DNA of 21,942 bases, from contig DATAAZ010000077.1 of NCBI GenBank assembly GCA_036259875.1, positions 1-21,942 of the forward strand. The letters run 5' to 3'. The notes beneath the pieces are model-generated. The model had not been told where the DNA came from and did not search any database. It worked only from the letters and a program-made list of their open reading frames with translations. The DNA is from DATAAZ01 sp036259875. GTDB taxonomy: Bacteria > Actinomycetota > Thermoleophilia > Gaiellales > Gaiellaceae. This document shows positions 1 to 7,223 of the stretch, one piece after another (the stretch's first letter is position 1; each line of letters begins with the position of its first letter). Position numbers and translations under genes: made by a program.

Positions 1-16
1 GGGGGGGGGGGGGGGG
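1..16. repeat. 16-base poly-G run at the window edge
   Basis: Sixteen consecutive G bases open the window. Read on the minus strand they give a run of proline codons in frame with the gamma-glutamyltransferase-like gene, which normally has two prolines at this point. The extra length looks like a contig-end or sequencing artefact rather than genuine coding sequence. Nothing beyond it can be seen. Confidence 0.6.
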
Positions 17-705
17 AGCTCGCAGACTGTGACGTCGCGGTAGGGAAGGGCGAGCGGCTCGACCCAGCGCGGCCGGTACGCGGCGAGGTCGTCCTCGTCG
101 AGCCAACTCGCCGTGGCGATCGCCCGAGCGACCTCGCCCCGGTAGAAGCCGTTCGGCCCCTCGGCCGCGATCCGGCGCAGGGTCGCCGCCAGGTCAGGGA
201 AGCGGATGCGCTCGCCGACGCGCGGGGCGGGGCCGAGTTCGGGCGGGCCACCCGCCCGGGCCCACACGGCCGCGGTGACGGGTGCGACGGCGAACCCGCG
301 CTCGGCTGCGTCGACCGCGTCGGCGAGCGCGGCGTCGAGCCCGCGGCGGGCGAAGCGCTCGGCGAGCGCCGCCCACCCGGCGACGGCCCCGGGGACGGTG
401 ACCGAGCGCGGCCCGCGCTCCTGCACGGGTGCCGCCGGATCGGCGCGCTGCGGCGCCGGCCCGGCCGCGTCGAGCCCCACGAGCTGCCCGTCGCGCCAGA
501 CGAGCGCGAACGCGTCCGCGCCGATCCCGGTCGACATCGGTTCCGCCACGCAGAGCACCGCGGCCGCCGCGAGCGCCGCGTCGGCCGCGTTCCCGCCCCG
601 CTCGAGCGCGCGCAGGCCGGCCCGCGTCGCGAGCGGCTGGCTCGTAGCCACCATCGCCTCCGCGGCGACGGCTGGCGGACGCGCGGGCGCTAGCCGAAAC
701 GGCAC
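1..705 (-). CDS. Gamma-glutamyltransferase-like protein, N-terminal part (3' truncated by window)
   Basis: The frame reads without stops from a GTG at 705 to the window edge, about 230 residues. It begins like the large subunit of gamma-glutamyltransferases: MVATSQPLATRAGL, then RGGNAADAALAAAAVL, then the glycine-rich STGIGADAFALVW, then VTVPGAVAGWAAL. It ends at YRDVTVCELPP, which matches the usual YxGxxVxExPP strand. These proenzymes cleave themselves and use the newly exposed N-terminal Thr to hydrolyse or transfer gamma-glutamyl groups from glutathione-like substrates; that Thr lies outside the window. Where classical enzymes have a DxRExAP loop with a substrate-binding Arg, this one reads GLDAAGPAP, as in divergent YwrD-type paralogues, so glutathione activity is uncertain. 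No signal peptide is evident. An ATG at 654 with GGAGG just upstream is an alternative start. Confidence 0.8.
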   Translation of the reverse strand, partial: MPFRLAPARPPAVAAEAMVATSQPLATRAGLRALERGGNAADAALAAAAVLCVAEPMSTGIGADAFALVWRDGQLVGLDAAGPAPQRADPAAPVQERGPRSVTVPGAVAGWAALAERFARRGLDAALADAVDAAERGFAVAPVTAAVWARAGGPPELGPAPRVGERIRFPDLAATLRRIAAEGPNGFYRGEVARAIATASWLDEDDLAAYRPRWVEPLALPYRDVTVCELPPPPP

Positions 706-885
706 GCTCGGAGAGCGAATCGCCGCGGGCGCGGCGGGACTGTATTTGACATCTCGCGCACGTGATTCGCGGGCGGAAGACAATCGCGTCGGCCGCGAGT
801 GCTGGCCGGTCGTGAATGTTTACTCGTCTCGTACCGGCGAGCCTCGGCTTGCGGCCTGGGGCGAACAGAACAGGCTCGTCGCAAG
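706..885. other. Spacer upstream of the GGT-like gene
   Basis: About 180 bases lie between the GGT-like gene (minus) and a small zinc-ribbon frame (plus). On the minus strand TACAGT at 744-739 could be a -10 box about 35 bases before the GTG at 705, but no matching -35 is visible. On the plus strand a TTGACA sits at 746-751 without a -10 at the right distance. No gene is supported here. Confidence 0.3.
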
Positions 886-1083
886 ATGTTCGCGGCGGTG
901 CCGAGGCGCGAGCAGAGCCCGGATCCGTGGCGCGAATGCGAGGCGTGCGGCTGGCGTAACTACGCGGTTGCGAACGAGGACCCCGTCCGGGCCTCCGTCG
1001 CCGTCGTTACGAGTTGGGTGCCGGCCGAGCGCTGCGGCGACTGCGGCGAGCCGCTGGGCGTCGACGTTCCGAAGGGGCCGTAG
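886..1083 (+). CDS. Small zinc-ribbon-like protein (65 aa), unknown role
   Basis: A short frame from ATG 886 to TAG 1081-1083. Its central part has two Cys pairs, CEACGWRN and then CGDCGEPLG about 36 residues later, the spacing of a rubredoxin-like or treble-clef zinc ribbon. The stretch between them (NYAVANEDPVRASVAVVTSWVPAERC) looks like beta strands. No catalytic residues or membrane segment are present, so it is probably a structural metal-binding mini-protein. The ribosome site is weak, and an in-frame upstream ATG at 799 would add 29 poorly protein-like residues, so I prefer 886. The paired Cys motifs are the main reason to believe it. It stands alone, with no obvious operon partner. 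Confidence 0.5.
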   Translation: MFAAVPRREQSPDPWRECEACGWRNYAVANEDPVRASVAVVTSWVPAERCGDCGEPLGVDVPKGP

Positions 1084-1224
1084 ACCACCGCAGCACGCCT
1101 ACGACCCCAGGACATCTTGCGCGACCACGCGAACAAGTCAGTCGCGACTACCCAACGTGCGTTCGCATCTTGTTACAACGGGTGCAAGGATCGGCCCGTC
1201 GCTGCGGTGCCGGAAAGGAGACGA

Positions 1225-1356
1225 ATGAAGCTGCGGCTCGGGATTGTCGGCTGCCTCGCCGGCCGAGCGCCCGACGCCGACGCGGCGAACGATCCGTCGG
1301 ACCAAGCGTCGGGAGAGGTGCAGCATGAGGAACGTCGGGCTCGCACCGGCAGTTGA
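1225..1356 (+). CDS. Possible short peptide ahead of the broken membrane protein
   Basis: An ATG at 1225 follows a good ribosome site (AAAGGAG, five bases upstream) and opens a 43-residue frame that starts KLRLGIVGCLAG and then becomes polar and low in information. The good ribosome site is the only real support. It overlaps the likely start (ATG 1325) of the next gene, so it may be a leader peptide, a remnant, or chance. I recognise no family. Confidence 0.2.
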   Translation: MKLRLGIVGCLAGRAPDADAANDPSDQASGEVQHEERRARTGS

Positions 1357-2017
1357 GCGTGCTCGGCGACGCGAGCCGCTGGGATCGGCTCGCACCGCTG
1401 AGCGGCGCGGCGTTCTTCGTGCTCCTCCTGGTCTCCGCGATCTCCGGCGGGGAGACGCCCGGCGACCATGCCTCCGGCCGCGAGGTGCTGTCGGACTTCG
1501 CGGCGAACGCGACTGCCCAGACGGTCTCGCGCCTGCTCGAAGCGCTGGGGGTCGTCTTCCTCGTCTTGTTCGCCGGTCGGCTGCGCGCGTGGCTGCAGGC
1601 CGGCGGGGCGGACGCTCTGGCGTCGGCGGTATTCGGCGGCGCGGGTCGTGATCGCGGTCGGCGGGGCAGCTCGCGCCGGAATCGGCTGGGCGCTCGAATC
1701 CGGTCACGACAGCCTCCAGCCGAGCACGGCGCAAAGCACTCCACGTCCTGGTCGCGACCGACTACCCCGCCATCGTCGGCATCGCGATCTTCATGTTCGC
1801 CGCCTGGGGCGCGATCCTGCGGACCCGCGCGTTGTCGCTGTGGCTCGGGTGGGCCGCGCTGCCGATCGCGATTGCGGCCGTCGCGCCGCCGACCCTCATC
1901 CCCCTCATCGGCACGGGCGTGTGGATAGCGGTTGCAAGCGTCGTCATGTATCGGCGCGACCGCGAAGCGCATCAGTCCCGTCCGCTCAACCAAGCCGTTC
2001 CCGCCAAACGAGCTTGA
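1325..2017 (+). pseudogene. Four-helix integral membrane protein, broken by frameshifts
   Basis: A continuous membrane protein can be read only by changing frame. ATG 1325 follows a GGGAGAGG ribosome site. After about nine residues the reading moves to another frame, giving SVLGDASRWDRLAPLSGAAF and helix 1, helix 2 around LEALGVVFLVLFAGRL, and a linker. At about 1643-1645 (one G too many) it shifts again to VVIAVGGAARAGIGWALESG. At about 1733-1735 (one A too many) it shifts to HVLVATDYPAIVGIAIFMFAAWGAIL and a last helix, ending at TGA 2015-2017. The product would be about 230 residues with four transmembrane segments, resembling actinobacterial hypothetical or DUF4386-like membrane proteins. 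Function is unknown. All shifts are +1, consistent with single-base insertions in G or A runs, so either decay or sequence error. Confidence 0.6.
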
Positions 2018-2204
2018 GTCCGTACCGCTGCATGCAGCGCGCCGTCCTCTCGGATGGCGCCGGGTCGAGTTCTGCAGCCGCCTTCGCGAGGGCCCGCCTG
2101 GGCGCGCCTGGAACTGCGGCGTCCCCGTGGATCACGGTGAGCGCGCCGGCGATCCGGTCAACCGCCCGCGCGGCTTCGCGCGCGCGTGTGACCAAGCCTG
2201 GCAA
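1986..2204 (-). CDS. Small hypothetical protein downstream of the PD40 gene (72 aa)
   Basis: A TTG-initiated frame starts 13 bases after the stop of the PD40 gene and runs to 1986, overlapping the end of the broken membrane protein by about 30 bases. The same frame stays open upstream into the PD40 gene, giving WVSYTTGLPGLVTRAREAARAVDRI, which faintly recalls the 'LPG..T....EA' stretch of HicB-like domains. That resemblance is too weak to name a family. No HicA-like partner is visible beside it. It could be a real tail gene of a minus-strand operon, a remnant, or chance. Confidence 0.25.
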   Translation of the reverse strand: MPGLVTRAREAARAVDRIAGALTVIHGDAAVPGAPRRALAKAAAELDPAPSERTARCMQRYGLKLVWRERLG

Positions 2205-2217
2205 ACCCGTCGTGTAG

Positions 2218-3240
2218 CTAACCCACCCGGCCGGTCAGCCCCGCGCCCCGACCACGCGGGAGCGGCTGCCAGTCGGGGAAGAACTCCGGCAAGCTGTTCC
2301 GCGTCAGGCGCGTGACGTTGCTTCCATCCGCGTTCATCGTGTAGATCTCGAACGCGTTGTTCAGCCGGCGCCTCTGCCCGGGAAGATGGCGATCGCTCGT
2401 AAACGCGATCTTCGTCCCATCAGGCGACCACACGGGGTTGGTGTCGAACCTTGGCGACCTCGTCAGCCGCCTGACGCCGCTCCCATCGGCGTTCATGACG
2501 AAGATGTCTGACGACCTTGGCCCTCGCTCTCGACTAACCGAAAACATGATCTCGAAGGCGATCTTGCTGCCGTCCGGCGACCAGTTGGCGTTCACCTTGC
2601 TATTCGCGCGCGAGAACGCGGTCAGACGCCTGACCCCGCTCCCGTCTGCGTTCATGACATAAAGGGCGGCGGTCCGGGCCGTTACGGAGCGGAAGAGCGC
2701 GAAGGCGATTCTGCGGCCATCCGGCGACCAGGCGGGGTCGATCTGGACGGCCCGGTCGTTCGTGAGCCTCCTGTCGTCCCTGCCATCCGCGCCGATGACG
2801 TGGAGCTCGGGCGGCGGCGGCGGCTCGTCCTCTCCCGGAGGCGGGAAGTCGGCGTCTGTGAAGTAGGCGATTCGGTTCCCGGTCGGCGACCAGTACGGCG
2901 CGATGCTGAAGGCGCCATGTCGAGTGAGCTTCCGGAGCCCGCGCCCCTGGGCGCTCATCGTCCAGATCTCGAACGGAAATCCGCCGGGCTCGCTGCGGGC
3001 GAAGGCGATTCTGCGACCGTCCGGCGACCAGACGGCTTCGGTCTCGATGCGCGGGCTTCGGAAGAGGCGCCGTAGCCCCGTGCCGTCTGGATTGATCGTG
3101 AAGAGATCAGCTTGCCGGCCGATCGGCCGCTCGAAGCTGATCTTCCCGTTCTGCCCCGGGAACGTGGCGGAGGCGGGAGCGGCCGCAACGGCCGCCGCAA
3201 GCGCAGCGACGAGGGTAGTGAAGAGCGGCTTCGGCCGCAT
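2218..3240 (-). CDS. Secreted PD40/TolB-type beta-propeller protein
   Basis: 340 residues. It begins with a signal peptide (MRPKPLFTTLVAALAAAVAAAPASA, cleavage about residue 25) and FPGQNGKISF. Then come PD40 repeats (WD40-like, as in TolB), marked by W-S-P-D-G-x-x-I-A-F: AVWSPDGRRIAF, PYWSPTGNRIAY, PAWSPDGRRIAF, ANWSPDGSKIAF and PVWSPDGTKIAF, ending with PDWQP. Between them recur strands such as IFVMNADGSGVRRLT. This makes a six-bladed propeller with one proline-rich insertion (PPPGEDEPPPPPEL). Such proteins act outside the membrane in protein or ligand binding; no enzyme site is evident and there is no Pal partner nearby, so it should not be equated with TolB of the Tol-Pal system. ATG 3240 has AAAGGAG seven bases upstream. 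Confidence 0.85.
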   Translation of the reverse strand: MRPKPLFTTLVAALAAAVAAAPASATFPGQNGKISFERPIGRQADLFTINPDGTGLRRLFRSPRIETEAVWSPDGRRIAFARSEPGGFPFEIWTMSAQGRGLRKLTRHGAFSIAPYWSPTGNRIAYFTDADFPPPGEDEPPPPPELHVIGADGRDDRRLTNDRAVQIDPAWSPDGRRIAFALFRSVTARTAALYVMNADGSGVRRLTAFSRANSKVNANWSPDGSKIAFEIMFSVSRERGPRSSDIFVMNADGSGVRRLTRSPRFDTNPVWSPDGTKIAFTSDRHLPGQRRRLNNAFEIYTMNADGSNVTRLTRNSLPEFFPDWQPLPRGRGAGLTGRVG

Positions 3241-3621
3241 GGGAGACTCCTTTCGCGGAAGCAGAACGTGCGGATCGTGTCAAGCCGCGGGGATGCGAGT
3301 CAACCTCAAACCCTGTGCCTCAGCGCTCCGGTCCTCCCTCCCTGCCGGAGCCGGATCGGGAACGGGGGGTCGAGGCGTGCGAACACCTCCACCGCGCGGC
3401 ACGCCCGAACGAGGCTCGAGGCGCGCGGCTCGCCTCGGGCCCTTTGCGTACTGCCTCGACCGGTGGCGACGGCTGAGCCCACACGGGACCACACGGGGAT
3501 GCGATTCCGCGACGTTCACAGCAGATACGACATGCCGTTTTGCAGGGATTCCCCTTGACGCCTAGCGTCCTGCGTTTCCGTGCGGGGGAAGCGCCAAGGG
3601 CGCCGGCTCGGCGCCGGGCGG
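3241..3621. other. 380-base spacer with a small inverted repeat over a TTGACG box
   Basis: No convincing gene is seen on either strand; the frames here are shadows with arginine- and proline-rich composition. The one local structure is GACGC-CTA-GCGTC at 3557-3569, a perfect 5-base inverted repeat overlapping TTGACG at 3555-3560, a reasonable -35 box. No clear -10 follows and no plus-strand gene starts nearby, so any operator role is speculative. The PD40 gene's own promoter must also lie here, but I cannot place it. Confidence 0.3.
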
Positions 3622-3909
3622 CTAGGAGGAGACGATCGCGGCGGCCTCGACGAGCCCGCCGTGAGGTGCGCGTGGCGCGCGTGGTTCCGTGGCGCCGCGC
3701 GGGCGCGAGAGCGCTATTTCGACGCCCGCCCTAGTCGTCCACGTGGACCGGCGTGAGCCGAGGTTCTCGGCGAGTTCGGGTTCGTCGGCGCGGACCGCCT
3801 CGAGAAAGCCTCCGCCTGCTCGCGGCGCACGAAGAGCCCACAGCTTCGTTGTCTCTTCGCTAACGACGGCGTAGACGAGGACGAACGGATTCTCGCGCGC
3901 CGACCTCAC
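3622..3909 (-). CDS. Small hypothetical protein (up to 95 aa), possibly frameshifted
   Basis: The frame starts at GTG 3909, 31 bases after the stop of the coiled-coil membrane protein on the same strand, so the two may be co-transcribed. Its first half reads like a real protein: NPFVLVYAVVSEETTKLW followed by GGGFLEAVRADEPELAENL. The second half is arginine- and proline-rich until the end (GGLVEAAAIVSS). Around 3755 a shift to another frame gives LTPVHVDD and an immediate stop near 3733, which looks like a natural end. The gene may therefore be about 60 residues, with one indel. No family is recognised. Confidence 0.35.
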   Translation of the reverse strand: MRSARENPFVLVYAVVSEETTKLWALRAPRAGGGFLEAVRADEPELAENLGSRRSTWTTRAGVEIALSRPRGATEPRAPRAPHGGLVEAAAIVSS

Positions 3910-3940
3910 GCGACGGTCAGCGACGGGTGACCCGGCCGAT

Positions 3941-4378
3941 CTACGCGGCCGGCCGCTCGTCGGCGAGGAGCTCTCGGATCCGCGTGAGCGCCGCGTCGAC
4001 GTTCGGCGGGACGGCTTCGAGGTCGCTACGCACGCTCCCGAGCAAATCGGCGAACGCTGCGGCGTAGAAGCGTTGCGTCTGGTAGGCCTGCTCGCGCGAC
4101 TCGGCGTGCGCGACAGCCAGCGCTGCTTCGAGCTCTTTGATTCGCGTCTTGTACGCCCGCTCCGAGCGCTCGTGGTGACGCTGGGCCGACTTCAGCTGCG
4201 CCTGCAGGTCAGCGATGATCGCGCCTCGCGTCTCGGCAAGAGCGAGCGCTTCCTCCCGCGCGTTCTCCACGCCACTGCGGCGCAGGTAGTACACGTAAGC
4301 AAGGAACGCCCCGATGGTCGCGGCGGTGGAGACGGCGGCGATCAGCGTGGCCGTGGTTACGCCGAGTGGAAAGAACAT
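3941..4378 (-). CDS. Membrane-anchored coiled-coil protein (145 aa), unknown function
   Basis: From ATG 4378 the protein starts MFFPLGVTTATLIAAVSTAATIGAFLAYVYYL, one N-terminal membrane helix at about residues 5-31. A positively charged RRSG follows and then a long charged helix (about residues 38-110), with runs such as DLQAQLKSAQRHHERSERAY and RIKELEAALAVAHAESREQ typical of coiled coil. A second helical segment, AAFADLLGSVRSDLEAVPPNVDAALTRIRELL, ends it. The topology suggests a short anchor with a cytoplasmic coiled coil, perhaps a scaffold; no family can be named. The frame stays open upstream to a TTG at 4543, but that extension is compositionally unlike protein, so I take 4378. The ribosome site is weak. 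Confidence 0.6.
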   Translation of the reverse strand: MFFPLGVTTATLIAAVSTAATIGAFLAYVYYLRRSGVENAREEALALAETRGAIIADLQAQLKSAQRHHERSERAYKTRIKELEAALAVAHAESREQAYQTQRFYAAAFADLLGSVRSDLEAVPPNVDAALTRIRELLADERPAA

Positions 4379-4624
4379 GGTGAGGTCGGACGACGAGCGA
4401 TACGCGGCCCGTCGCGAGGGCGGGTCGCCGGTGTGAGCGGCCCGAAAAGCGACAGAACCTGAAGACGCACTGGGGAAGGCTCGCGGCTCTCGAGATCCTG
4501 ACTGCCCGCTGCCTTGTCCCTCCCGGACTCGAACTGTAGCCAAAAGTCACGAAAGCAATGTCTTTTGTAAACGAACGGTTGCGACACACGCGATTCTTCG
4601 CCGGGTGCGTCCGGTCGTTCGACA
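4379..4624. other. AT-richer spacer between divergent genes
   Basis: About 245 bases with no supported gene. The segment around 4540-4600 is clearly less GC-rich than its surroundings. It contains TACAGT on the minus strand (4538-4533), a possible -10 box for the coiled-coil protein gene, though the leader would then be about 150 bases. The missing N-terminus of the RibD-like gene would be expected here, but I cannot find it in any plus-strand frame. Confidence 0.3.
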
Positions 4625-5111
4625 GGCGACGACCGAAGGTGGAGCTACGACGAGGAGCCGCGAGGCGAGCCGACCGGTGCCCACAAGGAGTTCCTGGACG
4701 CGGCGATCTCGCCCGCGGTGGCGCGGTTGTGGGCGGCCGCTCGACGTACGAGGCGGCGGAGGCGTGGGGTGGCCGGAATCCGTTCGGGATCCCGTTCTTC
4801 ATCGTCACGCACCGCCCGGAGGATGCCCCCGCGGACGCGGCTTTAGCTTCGTGAACGGGCTCGACGAGGCGATCGCGCGGGCGCGTGAGGCGGCGCGCGA
4901 GAAGGACGTGTTCATCATGGGTGGGGCGGACGTGATCCGGCAGGCGCTCCGCGCCGGATACGTCGAGGAGCTGTCGATCTCGATCGCGCCGCTCGTGCTA
5001 GGCGCCGGCAAGCGTCTCTTCGACGGCTTCGACGAGACGGTGAGCCTCGAGCACGTCGGCCTACGCCAGTCCCGGTTCGCGACGCACATCACGTATCGCG
5101 TCGTCAGCTGA
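4625..5111 (+). pseudogene. RibD C-terminal/dihydrofolate-reductase family protein, truncated and frameshifted
   Basis: The family signature is readable across three frames. From about 4625 one frame gives WSYDEEPRGEPTGAHKEFLDAA. A shift near 4700-4706 leads to GAVVGGRSTYEAAEAWGG and IPFFIVTHRPEDAP. A shift at 4839-4840 (one G apparently lost) leads to FSFVNGLDEAIARAREAA, then KDVFIMGGADVIRQALRAGY, then the typical ending LSISIAPLVLGAGKRLFDGF. Intact relatives are NAD(P)H-dependent reductases of about 180-200 residues with a start like 'VVVSxxxSLDGxIAGP'. That first strand and its SLDG loop, part of the cofactor pocket, are not found, so the gene is 5'-truncated as well as frameshifted. Both shifts are -1. 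The C-terminal frame stops at TGA 5109-5111. Confidence 0.7.
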
Positions 5112-5294
5112 CGGAGGCCGCACTGGAAGGGCGAAGGAGCTCCACGAGGTTTCGGACTCGTAGCGCGCTAACGCCGCCGGGTGATCGTCGCAGAACGCAA
5201 AGCGCGCTTGTGCGTTGCATCGCGCGGCGAGACGCAGCGAATCGACATCTTCCGGGAACAAGTCGTCGCTCGCGACGGACTTGTGCCTGCTCAT
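5061..5294 (-). CDS. Small hypothetical protein coupled to the MBL-fold gene by ATGA overlap
   Basis: The MBL-fold gene ends in ATGA, and the ATG of that tetramer (5294-5292) opens this 77-residue frame, a classical arrangement for translational coupling. The first 50 residues look genuine: MSRHKSVASDDLFPEDVDSL, then LAARCNAQARFAFCDDHPAALARY. The last part is less convincing and runs into the 3' end of the convergent RibD-like gene. A one-base shift near 5160 would instead give VRNLVELLRPSSAASVS and a stop at 5106-5104, avoiding nearly all of that overlap, so an indel is likely here too. No family is recognised. The two Cys are not arranged as a metal site. Confidence 0.45.
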   Translation of the reverse strand: MSRHKSVASDDLFPEDVDSLRLAARCNAQARFAFCDDHPAALARYESETSWSSFALPVRPPSADDAIRDVRREPGLA

Positions 5295-6022
5295 ATCTCG
5301 AGGGTTTCGCCGTCTTCCGGGACGAGCGCCTCGGGGACTGCGCCGCGGACGTCTGCGCGCGTCTCCAGACAGTGGTTGATCGCTTCCAGGTGGACGACCA
5401 CGACGGTCGGTACGCGCGCGACGACCTCTCGAACGTCGTCCACCGTCATGACGAGCGGGTCGCCGTCGAGGAAACGCGCTCCGCTCCCGTTGACGACGGT
5501 CACCCGAGGCCGGTGCGCGCTGATCGTCGCCTCGACCTCGCGGCACCAGATCGTGTCGCCGGCGACGTAGAGGTCGTCAAGCACGAAGCCGCTCACGGGG
5601 CCGAGCCGGTCGGCCGTCTCGCCGTGTCCGTGTCTCCCGTCCGTTCGGACGACGCGCAGCCCGGCCCAGTCAACGGTCGTCTCGACCGGCCGCGCGAGCA
5701 GGCCGAGGGCGCGGAGCGCCGGCGCGTCAGCGGGCTGGCAGAAGACGGGTACGTCCCTGGGGAGGAGGCGGGCGGCCGTCTCGTCGAAGTGGTCGCGATG
5801 CAGGTGCGACACGATGACGGCGTCGAGGCGGCGCACGATCTCCTCCGCGGGGGCCGGCAGCGGAACAAGCGGATTCCGGCGCCCGTTCGGCGAGTCCTCG
5901 ACCGGAGGACGGGCGCCGACGGGGTCAAGCATTGGATCGACGAGGATGCGGCGGCCAACGAGCTCGAGGAGAAGCGTCGCGTTCCGGATCAAGGTAACGC
6001 GCACGGGCTTTTCAGCAGCCAT
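5291..6022 (-). CDS. MBL-fold metal-dependent hydrolase, UlaG-like
   Basis: 243 residues, full length for the compact UlaG-like branch of the metallo-beta-lactamase superfamily. The N-terminal strands VRVTLIRNATLLLELVGRRI and LVDPML are typical. The metal motif H-x-H-x-D-H is SHLHRDHFD (His73, His75, Asp77, His78). Further ligand candidates are His130/His132 in DGRHGHGE, Asp155 in VAGDTIWC and His210 in VVVVHLEAINH. The enzyme probably binds two metal ions and hydrolyses an ester, lactone or phosphodiester bond in the cytoplasm; the substrate cannot be told from sequence. There is no signal peptide. It lies downstream of the ECF sigma gene on the same strand with a 70-base gap, and overlaps the next small frame by ATGA. 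ATG 6022 has only a weak ribosome site. Confidence 0.85.
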   Translation of the reverse strand: MAAEKPVRVTLIRNATLLLELVGRRILVDPMLDPVGARPPVEDSPNGRRNPLVPLPAPAEEIVRRLDAVIVSHLHRDHFDETAARLLPRDVPVFCQPADAPALRALGLLARPVETTVDWAGLRVVRTDGRHGHGETADRLGPVSGFVLDDLYVAGDTIWCREVEATISAHRPRVTVVNGSGARFLDGDPLVMTVDDVREVVARVPTVVVVHLEAINHCLETRADVRGAVPEALVPEDGETLEI

Positions 6023-6092
6023 TGTCGATCACCCCGTCGGCGAACGAGGGGCTCCTCGCAGCTCGCTCAGAAGGGAGCCGCTTGGCGGCGGC

Positions 6093-7133
6093 TCAAGCCG
6101 CCAGCTCCCCGGGCAGCGCGAAGCGCGGGAAAAGCTCGGTTTCGCGGAAGGCGATCACGTCCGCGACCTGCGTTCCGCGCAGCGCGACGACGTCGAGAGC
6201 GATCGGCACGAAGCGGTTTCGCGCGCGATCCAAGCAGTAGACGCCGAACGCGAGCTGGCCGTTGGCGCGCGCCTCGATGTAGCGCAGGTCACCCGGCGGT
6301 CCGCCCGGCATGAGCCACGAGTCGGCGATCGCCTCGCGGCCGCGATACCACTCGCGGTACGGCGGCATCGCGAACGTCGCGTCCGCGGCCAGGAGCGCGG
6401 TGATCGCGCCCACGTCGCCCCGCTCGAACGCGTCGACGAAGCGCTCGACCACGTCGCGCACGCGTTCGTCGCCGAGCGACCGGAGCGTCTCCTGCTGGCT
6501 CTTCTCGGGCAGGCGGTCGTCAATCGTCTTCCGGGCCCGCTGAAGCGCGCTGTTCACGGATGCGACCGTCGTCCCGAGCGCCTCCGCCACCTCCTTCGCC
6601 GAGAGCGCGAGCACCTCTCGGAGGATGAGCACGGCGCGCTGGCGCGGCGGGAGGTGCTGGAGCGCGGTAACGAACGCGAGCTCGACCGCCTCGCGCTGCT
6701 CGTAGCGCGCTTCGGGCGCGGCGTAGCCGTCCGCTAGCCCGAGAACCGCGTCCGGGTAAGGCTCGACCCAGGCAGCGTTCGCGACCGGCTCGGCCGGCTC
6801 TTCGCCGCCGAGCTCGGCGGACGGGGCGTAGTCGATCGGAAGGACGCGCTTGGGTCGACGCGCGAGGGCGTCGAGACAGGCGTTCGTCGCGATCCGGTAC
6901 AGCCAGCTTCGCAGGGCGCCGCGGCGGTCGAACCCGCAGAGCCCGCGCCAGGCGCGGAGCAGCGCGTCCTGGAGCGCGTCCTCGGCGTCGTGCAGCGAGC
7001 CGAGCATTCGGTAGCAGTGGGCATGTAGCTGCGTCCGGTACGGCTCGACCAAACGGCGGAACGCGTCCTCGTCGCCTCCGCACGCCGCTTCCAAGAGCTC
7101 CTGTTCGGTCATCTGTGCCGTTAGCGAGGTCAT
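6093..7133 (-). CDS. ECF sigma-70 factor with C-terminal SnoaL-like domain (SigG/TIGR02960-like)
   Basis: 346 residues. Region 2 covers about residues 20-85, with AHCYRMLGSLHDAEDALQDALLRAW and the promoter-melting helix SWLYRIATNACLD. Region 4 covers about 155-210, with LPPRQRAVLILREVLALSAKEVAEALGTTVASVNSALQRAR, a clear helix-turn-helix. From about residue 225 a SnoaL/NTF2-like domain follows (VVERFVDAFERGDVGAITALLAADATFAMPP). In SigG, SigJ and ECF41-type factors such a domain modulates activity, often in place of a separate anti-sigma factor, and no anti-sigma gene is seen here. It directs RNA polymerase to alternative promoters. The gene diverges from a VOC gene and precedes an MBL hydrolase. 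ATG 7133 has AAGGG immediately upstream; the ATG at 7112 is an alternative. Confidence 0.9.
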   Translation of the reverse strand: MTSLTAQMTEQELLEAACGGDEDAFRRLVEPYRTQLHAHCYRMLGSLHDAEDALQDALLRAWRGLCGFDRRGALRSWLYRIATNACLDALARRPKRVLPIDYAPSAELGGEEPAEPVANAAWVEPYPDAVLGLADGYAAPEARYEQREAVELAFVTALQHLPPRQRAVLILREVLALSAKEVAEALGTTVASVNSALQRARKTIDDRLPEKSQQETLRSLGDERVRDVVERFVDAFERGDVGAITALLAADATFAMPPYREWYRGREAIADSWLMPGGPPGDLRYIEARANGQLAFGVYCLDRARNRFVPIALDVVALRGTQVADVIAFRETELFPRFALPGELAA

Positions 7134-7223
7134 CCCTTAATTGAGTGGACCGGCGACGAGGTTCGAAATCATCGCGGCACCGATGAGTTGTGCGGCTCGC
7201 CGCCGGTCCCATGAGACAGGCCT
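7134..7223. promoter_or_regulatory. Shared divergent promoter region, ECF sigma / VOC gene
   Basis: Ninety bases separate the divergent starts at 7133 (minus) and 7224 (plus). Both promoters must fit here, so a self-activated ECF-type promoter shared with the VOC gene is possible. No convincing -35/-10 pair can be picked by eye. The evidence is positional only. Confidence 0.35.

Noticed and set aside
206..1228. 340-residue plus-strand frame across the GGT-like gene
   Set aside because: It is the antisense shadow of the GGT-like gene: composition is dominated by Ala, Arg, Ser and Pro, with no domain pattern, while the opposite strand shows clear family motifs.
1353..1928. Programmed ribosomal frameshifting in the membrane protein
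   Set aside because: Several shifts at ordinary G or A runs, without slippery heptamers or a downstream pseudoknot; decay or sequence error is simpler.
2218..3240. TolB of the Tol-Pal system
   Set aside because: PD40 repeats are shared by many proteins; the TolB N-terminal domain and the TolA/Q/R and Pal neighbours are absent.
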